Below, piece by piece: positions 50,340 through 64,000 of a stretch of DNA of 64,000 bases. How positions within the stretch are numbered: the stretch's first letter is position 1; each line of letters begins with the position of its first letter. The notes under the pieces were generated by a model. The model had not been told where the DNA came from and searched no databases. It saw nothing but the letters and a program-made list of their open reading frames with translations. A program made the position numbers and the translations under genes. This DNA comes from Voacanga thouarsii (Eukaryota > Streptophyta > Magnoliopsida > Gentianales > Apocynaceae), in contig JANUWF010001622.1 of assembly GCA_026120185.1 (NCBI GenBank), positions 1,302,001 through 1,366,000 of the forward strand, in the 5' to 3' direction.

Positions 50340-53300
50340 CAAAGGAAGCAAGGAAGTTCCTCACAACAATGAAAGCATATAGGAATGAAAGCCGTAGCAT
50401 GAGAGTTACGGTGGAAAACTCCAATCATCACAATCTCTCAAGAGTGGGAGCATCTAATCATTCAACAGGTTCACACAACAAGAACGTTTATTGGTTCAGC
50501 AGTAAAACAAATCAGATGCAGTAGAAAAATAATCTGTCTGGAGCGCTGATTGAATCTATGCTAGGAAGATATGAAGTTCTCAAAGAAAATTCTTGTGAGC
50601 CAGAAGCAAAAGAATCTATTGGACCAGAAGGAAAGCAACCTTCTTCAACTGAATGCTCCCTTCCTTTGAAATTTAGATTTAAGGATGAGGAGTCGAAGCC
50701 TGTTGGAAAATTAGAATACGAGAAAATGGAGGAAGACTTGTTTTCCGAGATGCATACTTGCATACTTATGGATAATGATACTGCAAAGGTTTGTTAACTA
50801 AAAACTCTGTTTGATACTTTATTCATAAAGATTCTTGATCAGCATCATAAATCTGCATTGGCATAATTCAAGGTTTCCAGCTTGTGGATTATATCTTTGG
50901 GAAAGATACTACTTAGTTGTGTATTTGTGTGACAAATGAGCAGATACATTTTATGTTGGTATGCAAGTGAAACGCCACATCTCTCCTGTGAAAGATACAA
51001 ATTTTGATTTTTTTTTTTTTTTTTTTTTTGTGTGTAGTGCAGAGCCATTTTTGTGAACATGTTATAAGCAAATAAAATACTTTATCTTGACTGTTTTGCG
51101 AAGCAATGTCCGTCTTCCTTCTCTCCACTTCCAGTAGTGTAATTTTAAAGAATCACAGGAATGTCAAAACAAAAACTAATACAGATATCTGAATGAGATA
51201 GTAATTATTGCAGTGTTATTTGAATATAGGTATTTTTGTTCTTTCGCTAGTTGGACTAAAACAAGAAATGCTGACCATTTACATTTGAATATGAGTATTC
51301 ACAACCTCACAGATCTGTTAACTTCCTCTGAGGGCTCAAACATCCCAGTCAAAGCTAAAACACTAAGAAATTTATTTGTTATATGTACATGTATAGAAGA
51401 GCTTAAAGCCTATGAATCTACTCTTTGTTTTCTTTACAGGATGTCAATGGAAAACCAAATGCTTGCAATGTTGAGGAAAATTAATTGCAATCCTGTCGCG
51501 AAGGAAAGCATGACCTGATCATACGGGAGGATATCGGAGAAGTTTGTCGTCACTGTAATCACATGGAGTGTGAACTGAAACATATATTGCCTGATTTTGT
51601 AAGTATGCCAAAACATTCTTGCCTGAGCTTAACTCAACCAGCCTTAAAAACAATTTAGTAATAACTTTGACAATTATTGCTGGACTTGCTGAAGTACAAT
51701 GGCTGAACTCATGCTGAAGGATCCTATAATCTTCTTACTAATGTGTAAAAAGTTTCTGAAATCTGACTTTATTTCGTTTGAATAGGCAAAACTGCAAAGA
51801 ACATGGGACAGAAAATATGTTGACAAGGAGCAATTTTCAGGGTTCAGTGCTGTTACTTTCACATCATCAGTGGATAACTTTGGAAAGTTGGTACAGATGT
51901 AACAGTTTGGGACATGATACCTGGTGTCAAAGAAACAAAGTATCAACATCAGCAAGAGGGCTTTGAGTTTCTATGGAAAAACCTTGAGGGAACTATCGAT
52001 CTGACTGAACTGAAGAATCCCAATTCAAGTAATGTTGGTGGATGCATAATTTCTCATGCTCTAGGAACAGGAAAAATCCGATTGACCATAGTTTTTATTG
52101 AAACATATTTGAAGTTATTTCCTGATGCTCGACCAGTGATAATTGCTCCTGCCAGCATGCTTCTTACCTGGGAAGAAGAGTTTCCAAAATGGAATGTTGA
52201 GTTTCCTTTCCATAACGTCAACAATCTGGAGTTTTCAAGTAACGAACACAAGAATCTTCTTGAAAATTTTTTATTACGTAAATCTCGAGTCAGTGATATT
52301 CGTCTAGAGAAGATGCACGCATGGAGCAAGGAGAAAAGTGGCCAAGGAGTGAGTTACGGGTTATATGAGAAGTTGACTGGGGAGAGACACCGCAAAGGGA
52401 AAGGAACTACGAATGATCAAACAAAGGTTGTTGATGAGGAATGTAAAGATCTCAGGAAAGTATTTCTTGAGCTGCCACGATTCGTTGTCCTTGATGATCA
52501 ACGGAGTTGCATCTGGAATACTTGTTAAAACTCCAAATAGAACGGAGGATCATTCTCTCTGGAACTCCATTTCAGAACAATTTTGGGGAGCTCTTCAACA
52601 CATTGCATTCCGTAAGACCAACAATTGCAAGAGCTCTTGCTCAGGAAAAAACATTTTCTGAGATGATTCCAAAGGGGAGAAACCGGAGGAAGAAATATAG
52701 AGAGAGGGGGGCTTCCTCCTCCAGTTCACGTACAGAAGATGTTGAGAAGATAATAAAGAAGTTAAAAGAGAGAATGGCACCATTTGTTCATCTTCACAAA
52801 GGCAACATTCTTCAAGAGAATCTGCCCGGATTGAGAGATTGTGTCGTCCTTCTAAATCCACCCCCACAGCAGAAGTCTTTCATAGAGAAAATTGAACGAA
52901 CTCAAGGCACCTTTGAGTATGAGAATAAGGTCGCTTTGTTATCTGTCTATCCCTCCTTGCTTCAGCATTGCAAATCTAACAGAGAAAATTCCAGGAGAAA
53001 ATTCCAATGTCCACTGAAGAAAGCTTCCAATGAGAAAGTTTTGATATTTAGCCAGTTTATCGAAACCCTAAACCTGATAAAAGAGCAGCTCATAGAGAAT
53101 TTCAAATGGGAAGATGGAAAGCAGGTTTTTCAAATACAGGGGAAACTTGATCAAAAGCAAAGAGTGGGCTTCATGAAAATCTTTAATGACCCTAAAAGAG
53201 TGAAGCTCAAGTGTTGCTTGCCTCAACGAAGTGCTGCTCTGAGGGAATAAATTTAGTGGATGCCTCGAGAATAGTTCTTCTTGGTGTTGTTTGGAATCCA

Positions 53301-53566
53301 TCAGTTAAAAAGCAGGCTATAAGTCGTGCTTACAAGCTTGGAACAACCTAAGCTGACAAGTACTGTAGACAAGTTGAGAAGGGTCGTTCATTAGAGCTAG
53401 TTTTTTCTTCTATTAACAAGGAAGGAGAATAATAAACTGAAGAAACCTTCTACAGTATTTGATGACAGAATTTTGAAAGAGATGGTTGATAATGCTAACC
53501 TGAAGGATATGTTTGAGAAGATCATTTACCAACCAAAAGAGGTGAATCTGGTAGAAACTTTTGGTT
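50340..53566 (+). pseudogene. CLASSY-type SNF2-like chromatin remodeller, truncated and broken
   Basis: CLASSY proteins recruit Pol IV in RNA-directed DNA methylation. Pieces follow in order: an acidic N-terminal exon (about 50,340-50,788) with LEYEKMEEDLFSEM; an exon at 51,441-51,598 with GKHDLIIREDIGEVCRHCNH; and a long exon from 51,786 with TVWDMIPGVKETKYQHQQEG, HALGTGKIRLTIVF (Walker A with Ile for Thr) and PASMLLTWEEEFPKW. At about 52,490 VVLD joins directly to DQRSCIWN, so the DEGH box and following residues are deleted with a frame change. The helicase C part follows (IILSGTPFQNNFGELF; KVLIFSQFIETLNLIKEQL; then, frameshifted, INLVDASRIVLLGVVWNPS). It ends near EVNLVETFG. The 5' half of the gene is missing; copia sequence abuts it. 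Confidence 0.85.
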
Positions 53567-55129
53567 CAGCTTTTCTGACCAATGCCTCACATGGTTTCTT
53601 GTGAAATTGTCTAATTGTAATGTGAAATTTTACAGTTTTATCTATCAAATACTATTAACTTTTGGATTCATTCGAGGTTATTGAGCCTAGAAAGTAACCA
53701 TTCTGAAAATTAATGTAGACTCAAATGATTCTCATTTATGCTGTTCGGATAGATTGATGTTAGTAAACTGATCGCCAACAGAAATGACCAAATTTAGTTC
53801 CTGAAGATGTGAATCCTTTTCAACCTGATTATCTCATCCTAGTGCTCCTCAGTCAAAGAATCCCCCTCCCGGCTCCGAACGGAGGAGGATGTGTTGCTTC
53901 ATTGCAATGTTGTAAGTTTATGTTTGTCATACGTTTCCTGCATAGTGACATGCACTAAATATACAGGTAAAGGAGGAATCAGAAGATGAATCAAGAACAT
54001 ACCCATTTTTCTGCAGAATAATTCAAGGCTTAATATCTGCAATCTTAGGACACAGAACCATCTGATCTCTGTAAGTTTTTTGACTTCTTCGCTTGTTCCT
54101 ATCAAAATGCTGAGTAGTCGTGCAGATGCTCATTGCTGGATAGCAATTGGAAGACAAATGGAGATCCTCTTGCCTTTTTTCCGGCAACACCTTCCCTCCC
54201 CTCCCCCAACGCCCTCCCTTACCCTTTTCCATCACACCCCTCCCCTCCTTCCAGAGAGCAAGACAAAAGATTACTTATTTTCATAGATGTGTCTTAACTA
54301 GGTTAAATCAATTACCTGTACCCACCTCCCATTACGTTTATTGAATTTAATCAAACCGGTGACTCAATTAAACATCTGTAAGGACCAAACTCAAAATAGT
54401 ACAAATTGTCTTAGCCAACCCTAATGCAATTTCAGCGCCAACAGGGCCATTCCAACATCAATATAACTTAAATCACAATGGAGGGAGGGAGAGAGTGAGA
54501 GAGCGAGAACCCTTGAAGCATTCATCTCCTCCAAGCACACAGACTTGATCAAAATTGATCAAGGTGACAAATACAACAGTCCATCTGTTCAAATTAGGAC
54601 ACAATCAAATCCCTAATACAGACATGTTTCACTGATTAAAGGTCACTCTTGCCAGAACATTCCAATATTGATAAACTGATGAAACCACTACAAATAGGTA
54701 ATAAACAAAAATACTTCGTAAGTGAGCACATATCATGATGGGGTTCAAGGCAATTCCAATTTTCCTACATAATAAAATGGTCTCCATGATAAATCGAGAA
54801 GGAAAATTACATCCTACTCTAATACCATTCACAGTCGAAACTTAAAGAAAAAACCACCACAACGTCCCATATTTGGCAAACAAAAACACAGTTGCATGAC
54901 ACAACATATCACGCAGTAAAGTGTGTCATTCCAGGCCAAGAATTAGATGCTCATTTAAACCTTTAGTAATTGCAGTTAATTTCTGAAGGAAATAATATTA
55001 AAACATTTCAGATAACCCTCTACCATATCCCACCTGCCCAAAATAACATAAAATCTGCAAACTCAGAGGCAACCTAAAAGAACTAGACAAGGATTTTTAT
55101 CTAGCGGATACAATGAGCATCACTATTCT
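53567..55129. other. intergenic region and 3' flank of eIF4G
   Basis: No gene seen. Includes a C/T-rich stretch (about 54,179-54,255). The minus-strand eIF4G 3' untranslated region should occupy the part next to 55,130. Confidence 0.5.
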
Positions 55130-58100
55130 CTAAATAAACTTATCTAATTTGCTAGAACCTGGAGGCCGGAAATTTTGTAACCGCAAGTCAGAGCTTGACA
55201 GAAATTCTGTCAATACAGTATCACCTCTTTCTGAGGTAATTGTCTCCAAGATTGTTCCAAGAACCTCAGCTGCAAGTCCTATTTCTATGAGACTTCCTTG
55301 CTCCTCTCCACCTTCATATATTAACCGTCCAATTTCATGTAATGGGATTATATTTTCCAATATTATCTTAGCAAACAAATGACCAAGAAATTCTGCTGCT
55401 TTTGGGGCATCATTAACAGCATCCTCCAGGGTCTTCAGCACAGATTCAAACCTGCAGCACAATTATTTTAAGTACCAATCAGATCAAAATCACTCCACAC
55501 TGAAAGAAGCAAAAGTTTAGTCTACCACAATCCACTCAAATATAAGCCTACCCTCCGACTAGCTGATCTTGACTTAACATGCCATCTTGGGATTTTGTAA
55601 GATTGATTAGAAGCCTTGCTAGAAGATCTCTCTCCATGTCTTTCTGCTCAAATGAATCCGTAACCCAGAGAGATACCATTGATGGATAGAAGCTTGGGTT
55701 GTTAAGATCCTTGATGCGCAAAGCAACTTCATTTTCATCTTTTGCGCTGCAAAAACAAGTATGTCAATGAACATCTGATAAAGTAGAATTATCCTTGAGA
55801 TACAAAGGCTCTTACCATATAAACCAAACAAAATGACCATGCAGCAATTGAAACAACAAAACAGGCCCAATGCCCTATCCATTTTGCATAAAACCTCTGT
55901 AACACATAAGCTTTCAGGGCCAAGACTCCACGGTCCTATAATACGTGAGTGCATTTTATTAACCAGGGTTCAATTTACAGAAGCCTATTCAGTGACGTCA
56001 GCTACAGATCATTCTCCTTCTTTCCCCTATTTCCACTAAGACATAAACAAGCTCCAATTTTACCAAACTCTATAAACAAGAAAAACACAGTAACCAGTAT
56101 TTTTGCACAAGTCCCTCAGCAACATTGCATAATAGGGATCAAGTTTAATATTTTCAATTTTACCCCAATGAAAGCATGGAAACAGCTATAGACTGCTACA
56201 ACAACGCAGTCAAAGGCATGTTGTTAATTTCTTTTTGCAAAGTAAAGTAATTTTGGATTTCTTATTGGGGAAATAGGATCCCTAAATGAATAGAAGGTAT
56301 GCTTCTGTGTTTAATTTGTAGCTCTATAGTTGTTTAATAATCTGAGGTGATCAGGGAATCCTAATGTTCTTTGAATTAGAATTAGAAGTGTCAATTTGTA
56401 TAACTTGTTCAATCCCTCAATCTAACTAGAAGTAGAAAAATTCACAAACTCAATACAAGACTAAGAGAAAATATTCTCTCTTCACAACTAAGAAATGAAA
56501 ATTTCCAGTTCTGCCAAACTGAGAATATAATTGCAGAACATCAGGATGATGAATAATTTACATATCCTCGCAAACATTTCCCCATCCCACAAGGTCAGCA
56601 GCTTAATATATCTAAACAATTGATGTGTAATAATATTTGACACGCAACTCCTTCCAACCGGAAAAAATAGACATCCTAAGCTGGCAAGCAAGGGAGTAAA
56701 GGAACAGTTAAAATTGTAGGATAGTCTACCGAGCTAAATTAAATTAGATATATTAGTTCAGAGAAAGTGACAAACAACGGTAACCACACAATCAATCAGA
56801 ACAAAGGATGAAATAAGAGAAATAAGGAGAATAACAGAATAAAAGGATTTTAGAGCATGAGTCAACTTTTGCAATATAAAGTTTCCAAAAGCAATGTGCT
56901 ATAACTGTTATGTAGTTTTACCTTTCATTTTAAAGGAGGCTTTATTTGGCCACAGAAAATGTAAACTAAGACATTCAATTGAGGTGAAAGAAGATAACCA
57001 TTTTTCTTCATAAGATTTCGAGAGTAGATGTAAAATATATAAACACCAAATGGATTACATTCACTATCCTATGTTTCCCAATCTGCCATAAGAAATTATC
57101 CAACAAAATCATCCATTTAGACCAATTCCTATATACTGTCTCAACAATAGAGATAATTCCACCAAAATTTAGCAAAAACTAAAGAACATATTCTTACCAG
57201 GGCATAGGTGAAATGCAAAACAACCAAATCAAATAGTTATACATCCATAATCATTTTGACCACTGTCAACAATATCCAGCTACTGAGATAAGCACAAAAT
57301 AAATCAGTAAAACTAGAGGCAGAAAAGACCATGAATAAACTGAAGTTTTCTCCTAGCACCCCAATCCCGTTACAGTGTCTAACTCTAGCCATTTTTTCTC
57401 TATATAACTCAGGCTTCTCAGGTAATAAGGGAAGGAAAAGAGAGACAAAAATAGATTTGCCTCTCCTACCCCCCACGGGGGAGAAAAAAAAATCTAAAAA
57501 CAGGCAGAAAGTGTTCTAAACAGTTCAATCCCTTCCTATGTCTATGCACGGCCCCTGAAAATAGGCAATATAGAATCATTATTCTACATGTAATTAGGAT
57601 ACAGCATTACTGAGACCTAATAAAAAGATCCTAGAAACTAGACAATACAATCATCTGATGAGACTACTGTGTCAATAAGTAAGCTATGCAGAAATGGCTC
57701 AAAACATACAGAAATAGCAGCATATAACTGATTATCCTAGCACTGAGGCAATAACTACAACTAGGATAATATAGGCCGTCAACAAAGGGCAATCATCAAT
57801 TATCATTGCAAGAGTTCTCTAAACTATTTCTTACTCATGAGGATGCCAGCAACAGTAAGCTATACATAAGTTTAATTCCATAAACTAAAATACAAATGTT
57901 CAAGGGCATGGATATGAAAAATTAATGCATCACAATTACATATAACAACCTAAACATCTGCATGGTTTCAATGAAATGCGCCCTAGAATATGATCAATCA
58001 ATAGTTAATATGATCAGTCACAGGAGAAATGTGAAAATAATGAAGCCATAAAACCAAACTAAACCTGTAAAACTCTTTAATTGCAGCCATGGACATGTCC

Positions 58101-61100
58101 TGCAAATCTTCTAGCCACACCTTCTCTGAAGGAACATTAGAGGTGAAGGTTTGGAGACCATCCCGTGCAGGCGGAGATAGAGGAAGAGTTTTATCAAAGC
58201 CACGATCTGTAGTCCTAGTATCTCTACTTCCAAAATTCATATTCCGCTCCTGCATACTTGATTGATCATAAGCAGATGCACCAGCAAACCTTTCTGACAT
58301 GTGTCTCGGCAAAAGTTCGTCTCTTGCATTATAAGCTGACCGATCTGAAACAGGATTGTAACCATTCAGCCCGGCTCCCATTCTCCTAGAGTCCCCAGAA
58401 TTTGGAATATCTAAGGGAATGCCCAGCGAAGCTGGCTGTCCTCTAAATGACATCCCCCGTGCAAGACCACCTTGAGGTCCAAGGGTGATTGAATCATCCC
58501 CAAGAGGTCGCTGAGGCAGAGGAACAGACAATCCTCTATTATCTAAAACATGTCTCTCATCCATTCGAACATCCTGAGTGCCATAACCACGGAGCTGTGG
58601 AGGCACAGCACGAAAACTACCCATCTGGGAGTTTGGTGAAGCTAAGATGTTTGATCCTCTAGGAGAAAAATCCATAGGTTGGCCCCTTCTAACTGAGGAG
58701 CCCATGCTTGGAGTACGAGCCAGTCTAGTAGCTTGGGCCTGCCGCTCTTGGGCAGCATCCCTGTGCACTTCCTCGATCTTTTTTGGTCCTTCAACCTTCC
58801 TTCTCTGTTGCCATTTATTTTTTCTCAGATCAATTGCATCTTTCAGCATGAACCTCACCCTAGAAGACAGTTTCATGTTATTTGATAATTTTGACATCAT
58901 ATCAAAGTAAGCATCCATATGTTCCTTGGCCTTTGGATGATCAATAATTTCACCAATGGTGCTCATCAATTTGCACAGTGCTTCAACATTTTCCTCATCA
59001 GGATTCTGATACTGACCCAACAACTTCTTTATACATTCGTGCATTATCCTCTCTGTCAACATTTTCTTCTTGTAGAGTTCTCCAATTAGTCTTATGTTAC
59101 CAAGCATCCTTCTCCGTGCTTTTAATCTCTTCTCCTCTCTTTCCTCTACCGTCTGTTTAACTTCACCTTCCTCCTCAACTTTGTTGGCTTCTTCTTCCTC
59201 TCTTTCTCCTCTCTCAAATTCTTCCTGACACTTGTTCAACAGTAATCTCTTAAATGTAATCCTTTCATTGTCTACACTCAAATCAGGCAACTCCGCAGCA
59301 AGGCGATGACAAAAATTCGCATACATCTCACAGAAGGTAGGTTCCATCAAAGCTTTATCAAATATTTGTGAAATGACCCCAGTCAAAGTGATAGCATTGT
59401 CAATGTTAACTTGTTTAACTTGCTCAAACAATTTTTCAAAATTTTGAGGGGTTAGCTTGTTCAAGATAGCTTTCAATTGTCTCTGCTTCGATTCTTCCTC
59501 ATCTGTTACTTTACCAATTTCATACTTCTTTTCTGCTTTATGCATCATCTGTAAAGGAGTATGAGGAGAAGGCATTAAACCTTTCTGGAAAGCAGTTGCA
59601 CGCTGCCACCTCTCGGAATCAGGACTGTTCCTAGGCATGCCCATCTGTGGACCTGGAGAGGGCAATGGCCCACCAAGAATACCTCCTGGATACTGCATAG
59701 GTGCCTGCATTCGTGGGTTCCTTAAAACACCATAATTCATCACTTGGCCAGGTCGAAACCCAACAACATTAGGCCCATAACCTATATCCATCCGCATATC
59801 CCGCCCAGTCATAAGAGGACCAGGCAGTTTATTCCATTTGTCCTCATCCCCCGTGACACTTCCACGACGATCTGGTCGAGATGAAGAGTTCTGCCTATCA
59901 ATAATTCTTCCAGAAGTATGGTATGACTCACGTGAAACATTGACACTAGAAACCATCGAGGCTTCAGCTACATCAGTTGCAAACTCAAAACCATCAGGAA
60001 GATCAGTACATTGCTCTGCAAATTTAAGCAGGAAGTCTCTCGAATACTTTTTGGTCATTGTTCCACTGACATCTTCCCCACTTCCAACAACCTGGCTCCC
60101 ATTCTCTGAAGTTTCCAATTTTGGAGTAGAAATGTCAGCAGCATCTTCCCAGTCATCTGGCTCCACTTTACCCTGACTAGCTCTCTCATTTGAGACATCC
60201 TTCGGGGATGCATGTGATACCGGCTCCAGATTATTGCTGAAGGTGTTTTCTGTAAGTTCATCAGAAGCAACTGTTTCTTTCTTTTCCTCCGGTCCCTTGT
60301 ATGCCATATACAGATCAGTTGGTGCAATTTTGTCCAGCTTTTTTAAAATTTCTTTTCTTTTCATCTTCTTCCCTCTAACTGCAGTGGTTTTAGCAATATT
60401 TGCCTCAGGGACAGACTTCTCCTTGATGATGGAGGATGAGGTAACTGAGCCAGTATTATTATGCTCGGAACCCTCATCTTCACATCTAAAATTTTCTTCC
60501 AAATGAGAAACGGCAAAAGGAATCGACTCCTTTACCGGGACAGCAGATTCTGTGCTAACCGATGCTTTAGTATCAGGCCTACCTGAAGAAGAATCCAAAG
60601 CCAATGGTTTCGCATCCTCGTCAATTTTACCAATAGCTGATGGGACTGTCTCACCACTACCAACGTCTGGCACAGAAGTAGACCTTGCAACCAAATTGTC
60701 AATACCACTATCATTTTCAACAGAAAGACCAGAAGATCCTTCAAGATTTCTCTTTTCAGCTTCCAATGATTTCTCTTCTGTTCGGCCACTAGAATTCAAA
60801 GAACTCGATGATTCTAAGGTTGTCTCAATACCCTTGTTGTCTTGTTTGGACTGATCAGGCAAGATTGCTTCCTGTTCTTGTTTCACCAATGCTTCGGGTT
60901 CTGATTGGTTATTTTCAACTACTCTACTAACAACAGTTCCTGATGACTCAGATGCACTGCCATCCTCAGCTTGGTCACAAGTTGAACCTGGAGCCTTCGG
61001 ATCAGGCACAACTGCAATTGACACTGATTCCTTTGGAATTTCTGGATCTGTACCAGTAATAGACGAGGCAGTTGTTTTGTCCCCTAAAATCACATGTTCC

Positions 61101-63870
61101 TGAGATGGCAAATCTGAATCAGGCATAGATTCTCCACCAACCTACACAAAATGGTGCAAAACAACCATTAAAAAGAAAGGGACGGTAAGCTTCATTAAGG
61201 CACAGATCACCCAGAAAACAAGCAAATGTTACCTGATCCAACAGCAAGGGATCTGCATTACTGCCCAACTTTTTCTGTTCACCTTTAGCAGAGTCAAGCA
61301 CACCCAGAATTTCATGTCTTAGGCCTTCACCACTGATTGTTGCTGCAGAGGAATCTTTGGTAGGAGCCATTAAAGAAGGGGACAAAGAATTGGAAGCTGA
61401 CATCTGCAAAGTATCAGAACCCAATGGCATAGCAGCTTTACTTGCCCCCAACACTGGTGTAGATGTTGGGCCAGGACCAGGTTTCACAGTCTGCAGTAAG
61501 TTCTCAGAATCCTTTTGAGAATGCCTTGACAATTTAAGAGACTCTGCCTTGGCAGCCCGAGGGGAACCAACTGAAGATGCAGGATCTTTCTCTACATGAG
61601 CACTAGCAGCAGGTTTCACTGTCACCTGAAAGGAAATTGACAACAGGGATGAGAAGTCCAGACCATAAATGGGGAGAGAGAATCTAGCAAAGACATGAAA
61701 CAGTCAATCTATGCAATCAGGGACGTGCAGACAATTTTTTAAACAATTAAAAAAAAAAAAGAGTCTGAATGACCTGATTGTATAATCTTGCCGGCTGTGA
61801 AGTAGGAGGCTGAGAACTACAGAGAGGATGAGAACTTGGAGTTGGAAAATAAAGGGAACTAGCATTATAAGAATTAGGATTAGGATAATAGTTAATTGGA
61901 TGGGCAGGTGGAAATGATGAAATGGGCTGTGATTGAGGAAGCATATTAGGATGTGACCTCGGGGCAGGAGATCCATCAAGCCTCAGTTCTTCATGAGTGT
62001 CTGGATGAGTAATCTTTACAGCTTTACGATGGCCACCAACCTTTCCAGCCTGCTGCTGGGGAAATTGTGGTCCCATATTAATGCCAATGTTACCCAATTG
62101 TGGGGTGAGCTGGGGACCCATCTGAGACGTAAAATTTAGAGTCTGTCCCTGATGCATGATACCTTGCGACTGCATAGGATGGTGTTGAAGACCAGAAACA
62201 AACATTGGTTGCTGCCCAGGTTGATTTCCAATTGTTAAGGGTATTGGCATTGGCATTGTTAAAGATGTAGCCGAAATGGCTTGCGACTGAATCTGCGGAT
62301 TGTGCCCGCCAAATTGAACAGGCAACTGCTGCTGGTGAAATGCCATTTGCATGGGCATCCCTTGAATTGGATGCACAGAAGGTTTCTGTGTTTGAGATAC
62401 TGGGAGCGCAGCTGAAATTGGAACTTCTCTCTTGGGCTTCACTGTAGCATGACCCTCGGAAATATTCAGCAGTTCAACCATCCGAGCATCCTTTCTTGGC
62501 AGCTGCTGCTTGGGAATGGATGGAGAAGGAAGGTTTGGTGGCACTCTCAAGGAGTCATGACGAGCCTGCCAGATAAATAACCATAGTAGAGTGAAGGTTG
62601 TCCACAAGAAATCAACTACTATTGTTTGTGAGATTACCTAATATCAAAATCATTGAAAAGCCACCTCAAAACAAGACTTGTGAATATTGACACCAAAACA
62701 TCCAACAAGTTACAAAAGGTCACAAAGAAGAGGCAACATGCTAACTAGGTCATTCTCTCTGACAGTTGATGCAAAACAGTCTGAATATGAAGTGCCATTG
62801 TATGACAAACTGAAATGCTATCCACATCTCCAACAGATCAGATCACGAACTTCAAAAGTAATAAGTAAATCCTCATCAGTCTTAATGGGTTAGTATTGCA
62901 AACTAGAAAATAATTTGGTTTCCCCATCTAAAATCGAACAAGGCCAGCTGAACAGGTCTTCAGAACAAAGAAGGCAACAAAAAGAACAGCCATGCACACA
63001 TCCATGACAAAAATGTGACTCTAGATATCAGCAGGGAAATGCCTGTTTCAGTTTGCCCAGCAAAGTTCTCTTCACATAATGTTTCGAAAGTGAGGTATTC
63101 AGGCCAAAAAAATAGTAAACACACCACACCACCTTCTCTAACAAAGTGTCATTCAGTTTACTATTTTAGTTCAATCTTAACATTACAAAAGATACATGAC
63201 CTTAAATCAATGGTAGTTAAAGCTTGCCAACTTTCACCTGGAATGATATTGCTTCTGATTGTTGAATCTATAATCAATTGGATAAAGAAAACCACAAACC
63301 TGATCACGTTTTTGCTCATCTAAATTTGGTGGAGCTGAGCTTGTCCGAGCAGGTACCTACAAACATATAGGAACCAGCCATTCTCTAAGGAACAAGAGTT
63401 CAAGAGATGCTTATTTGTGCTTGTGATGTGTGTGCATGTGTGTGTGTAGAATACTGGAATTACCTGCATTCCATTCATAAAACCAGGGTTTATGGATCCA
63501 AACTGAAGAGGGAACGAATTGGATGCATCTGCAGGAACTATGCAATCAGAGAAAACAAAATTCGTCATGGATATTTTAATTCCAGAAAATAACAAAAATG
63601 TAAATTAGTAGAGTCAAAATAATAATATTTTCCCATTAAAAAAAAAAAGATCAGAAACAACAGATAAGGTTGCAAAATATGTCAATTGCCAAAAAACCAC
63701 ACCTTTAGCTGGTGTCAATGGAATAGGGGGAGGCTTGGAGTCGGAACTAGCTGCAGGCACATTAGAAGCTGGTGCTCTTGGAGATCGGGTGGCTTTCGGA
63801 ATAGCCATATCTGTTGGCTTAATTGCAGCTGACTTAAAATTTGAGCTTGAAACCGATGCATCATATACAC
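55130..63870 (-). CDS. eIF4G: eukaryotic translation initiation factor 4G (eIF4G), 5' end outside the window
   Basis: The scaffold of the eIF4F cap-binding complex, joining eIF4E, eIF4A and eIF3 on mRNA in the cytoplasm. Eight exons join in frame: 63,703-63,870; 63,464-63,528; 63,300-63,356; 61,774-62,565; 61,233-61,625; 58,065-61,141; 55,552-55,746; 55,130-55,451. They give 1,688 aa plus stop. The Gln/Pro-rich N-terminal part (ARTSSAPPNLDEQKRDQ) precedes the eIF4E-binding motif YSRDFLL (about 60,045), which fits Y-x4-L-hydrophobic. The MIF4G domain begins LKAILNKLTPQNFEKLFEQ (about 59,480) and ends near FMLKDAIDLRKNKW (about 58,820). The C-terminal MA3 domain spans the last two exons (DENEVALRIKDLNNPSFYPS). 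Length and order fit plant eIF4G, not the short eIF(iso)4G. The first exons lie beyond 64,000. The 2.3 kb intron at 55,747-58,064 holds no other feature. Confidence 0.95.
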
Positions 63871-64000
63871 CTAAGACAGGGACAACGGATATGAATAAAA
63901 TGAACCCACCAAAAGGGGGGGGGGGGAATTGTTTTCACATAAATTAAGAAATTTTACTTATCTAAATCCCCAACTAGAAACCTAGAGATTACCCATACAA

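Noticed and set aside
58647..60854. Plus-strand frames of 60-112 codons opposite eIF4G
   Set aside because: Antisense shadows of the eIF4G large exon.

Overview
This window is nuclear DNA from a eudicot plant, probably woody; the species cannot be named from the sequence. The evidence is spliced genes with GT-AG introns, a plant-type eIF4G gene, an LRK10-like receptor kinase, a CLASSY-type chromatin remodeller, and dense plant transposable elements (FAR1/MULE, Ulp1-like, Ty1/copia, hAT, Au-type SINE). Coding GC is moderate and intergenic DNA is very AT-rich.

Layout. (1) 1-14,600 is a transposon-derived block. It holds a FAR1-related C-terminus (1-472), two small divergent ORFs sharing a motif (2,671-3,198 minus; 3,930-4,406 plus), and a 14-exon Ulp1-like protease gene on the minus strand (7,820-11,988). 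That gene has stops, and the positions aligning with the catalytic His and Cys are changed. An ATGAACAC-type degenerate repeat fills the space between and also occurs in the introns. (2) 14,609-18,800 is a satellite of about 271 bp units, in which a six-unit block of 1,627 bp is itself duplicated. (3) 18,800-26,670 is mostly non-coding: an Au-like SINE, palindromes, a relic hAT end and AT-rich DNA. (4) 26,671-31,471 is an LRK10-like cluster: one intact three-exon receptor kinase (minus) and two broken extracellular-domain relics (plus). (5) 31,472-50,335 is a nest of transposons. An old minus-strand copia element sits in the second relic. Its 3' LTR is split by a younger copia (31,576-37,126, TSD TTTTC). 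Its RNase H is split by a complete hAT element (37,907-41,095, TSD ATTGTCAC) and by a further 1.4 kb insertion. Its protease/gag end is cut by the LTR of a third copia. (6) 50,340-53,566 is a CLASSY (RNA-directed DNA methylation) pseudogene that lacks the helicase DEGH box. (7) 55,130-63,870 is an eIF4G gene on the minus strand, complete except for its 5' end.

Only two protein genes look functional: the LRK10-like receptor kinase (reconstructed at 613 aa) and eIF4G (1,688 aa visible, frame kept through all eight visible exons). The rest is mobile or decaying. Exon boundaries were read by eye from splice signals and reading-frame continuity; no alignment or database search was run.
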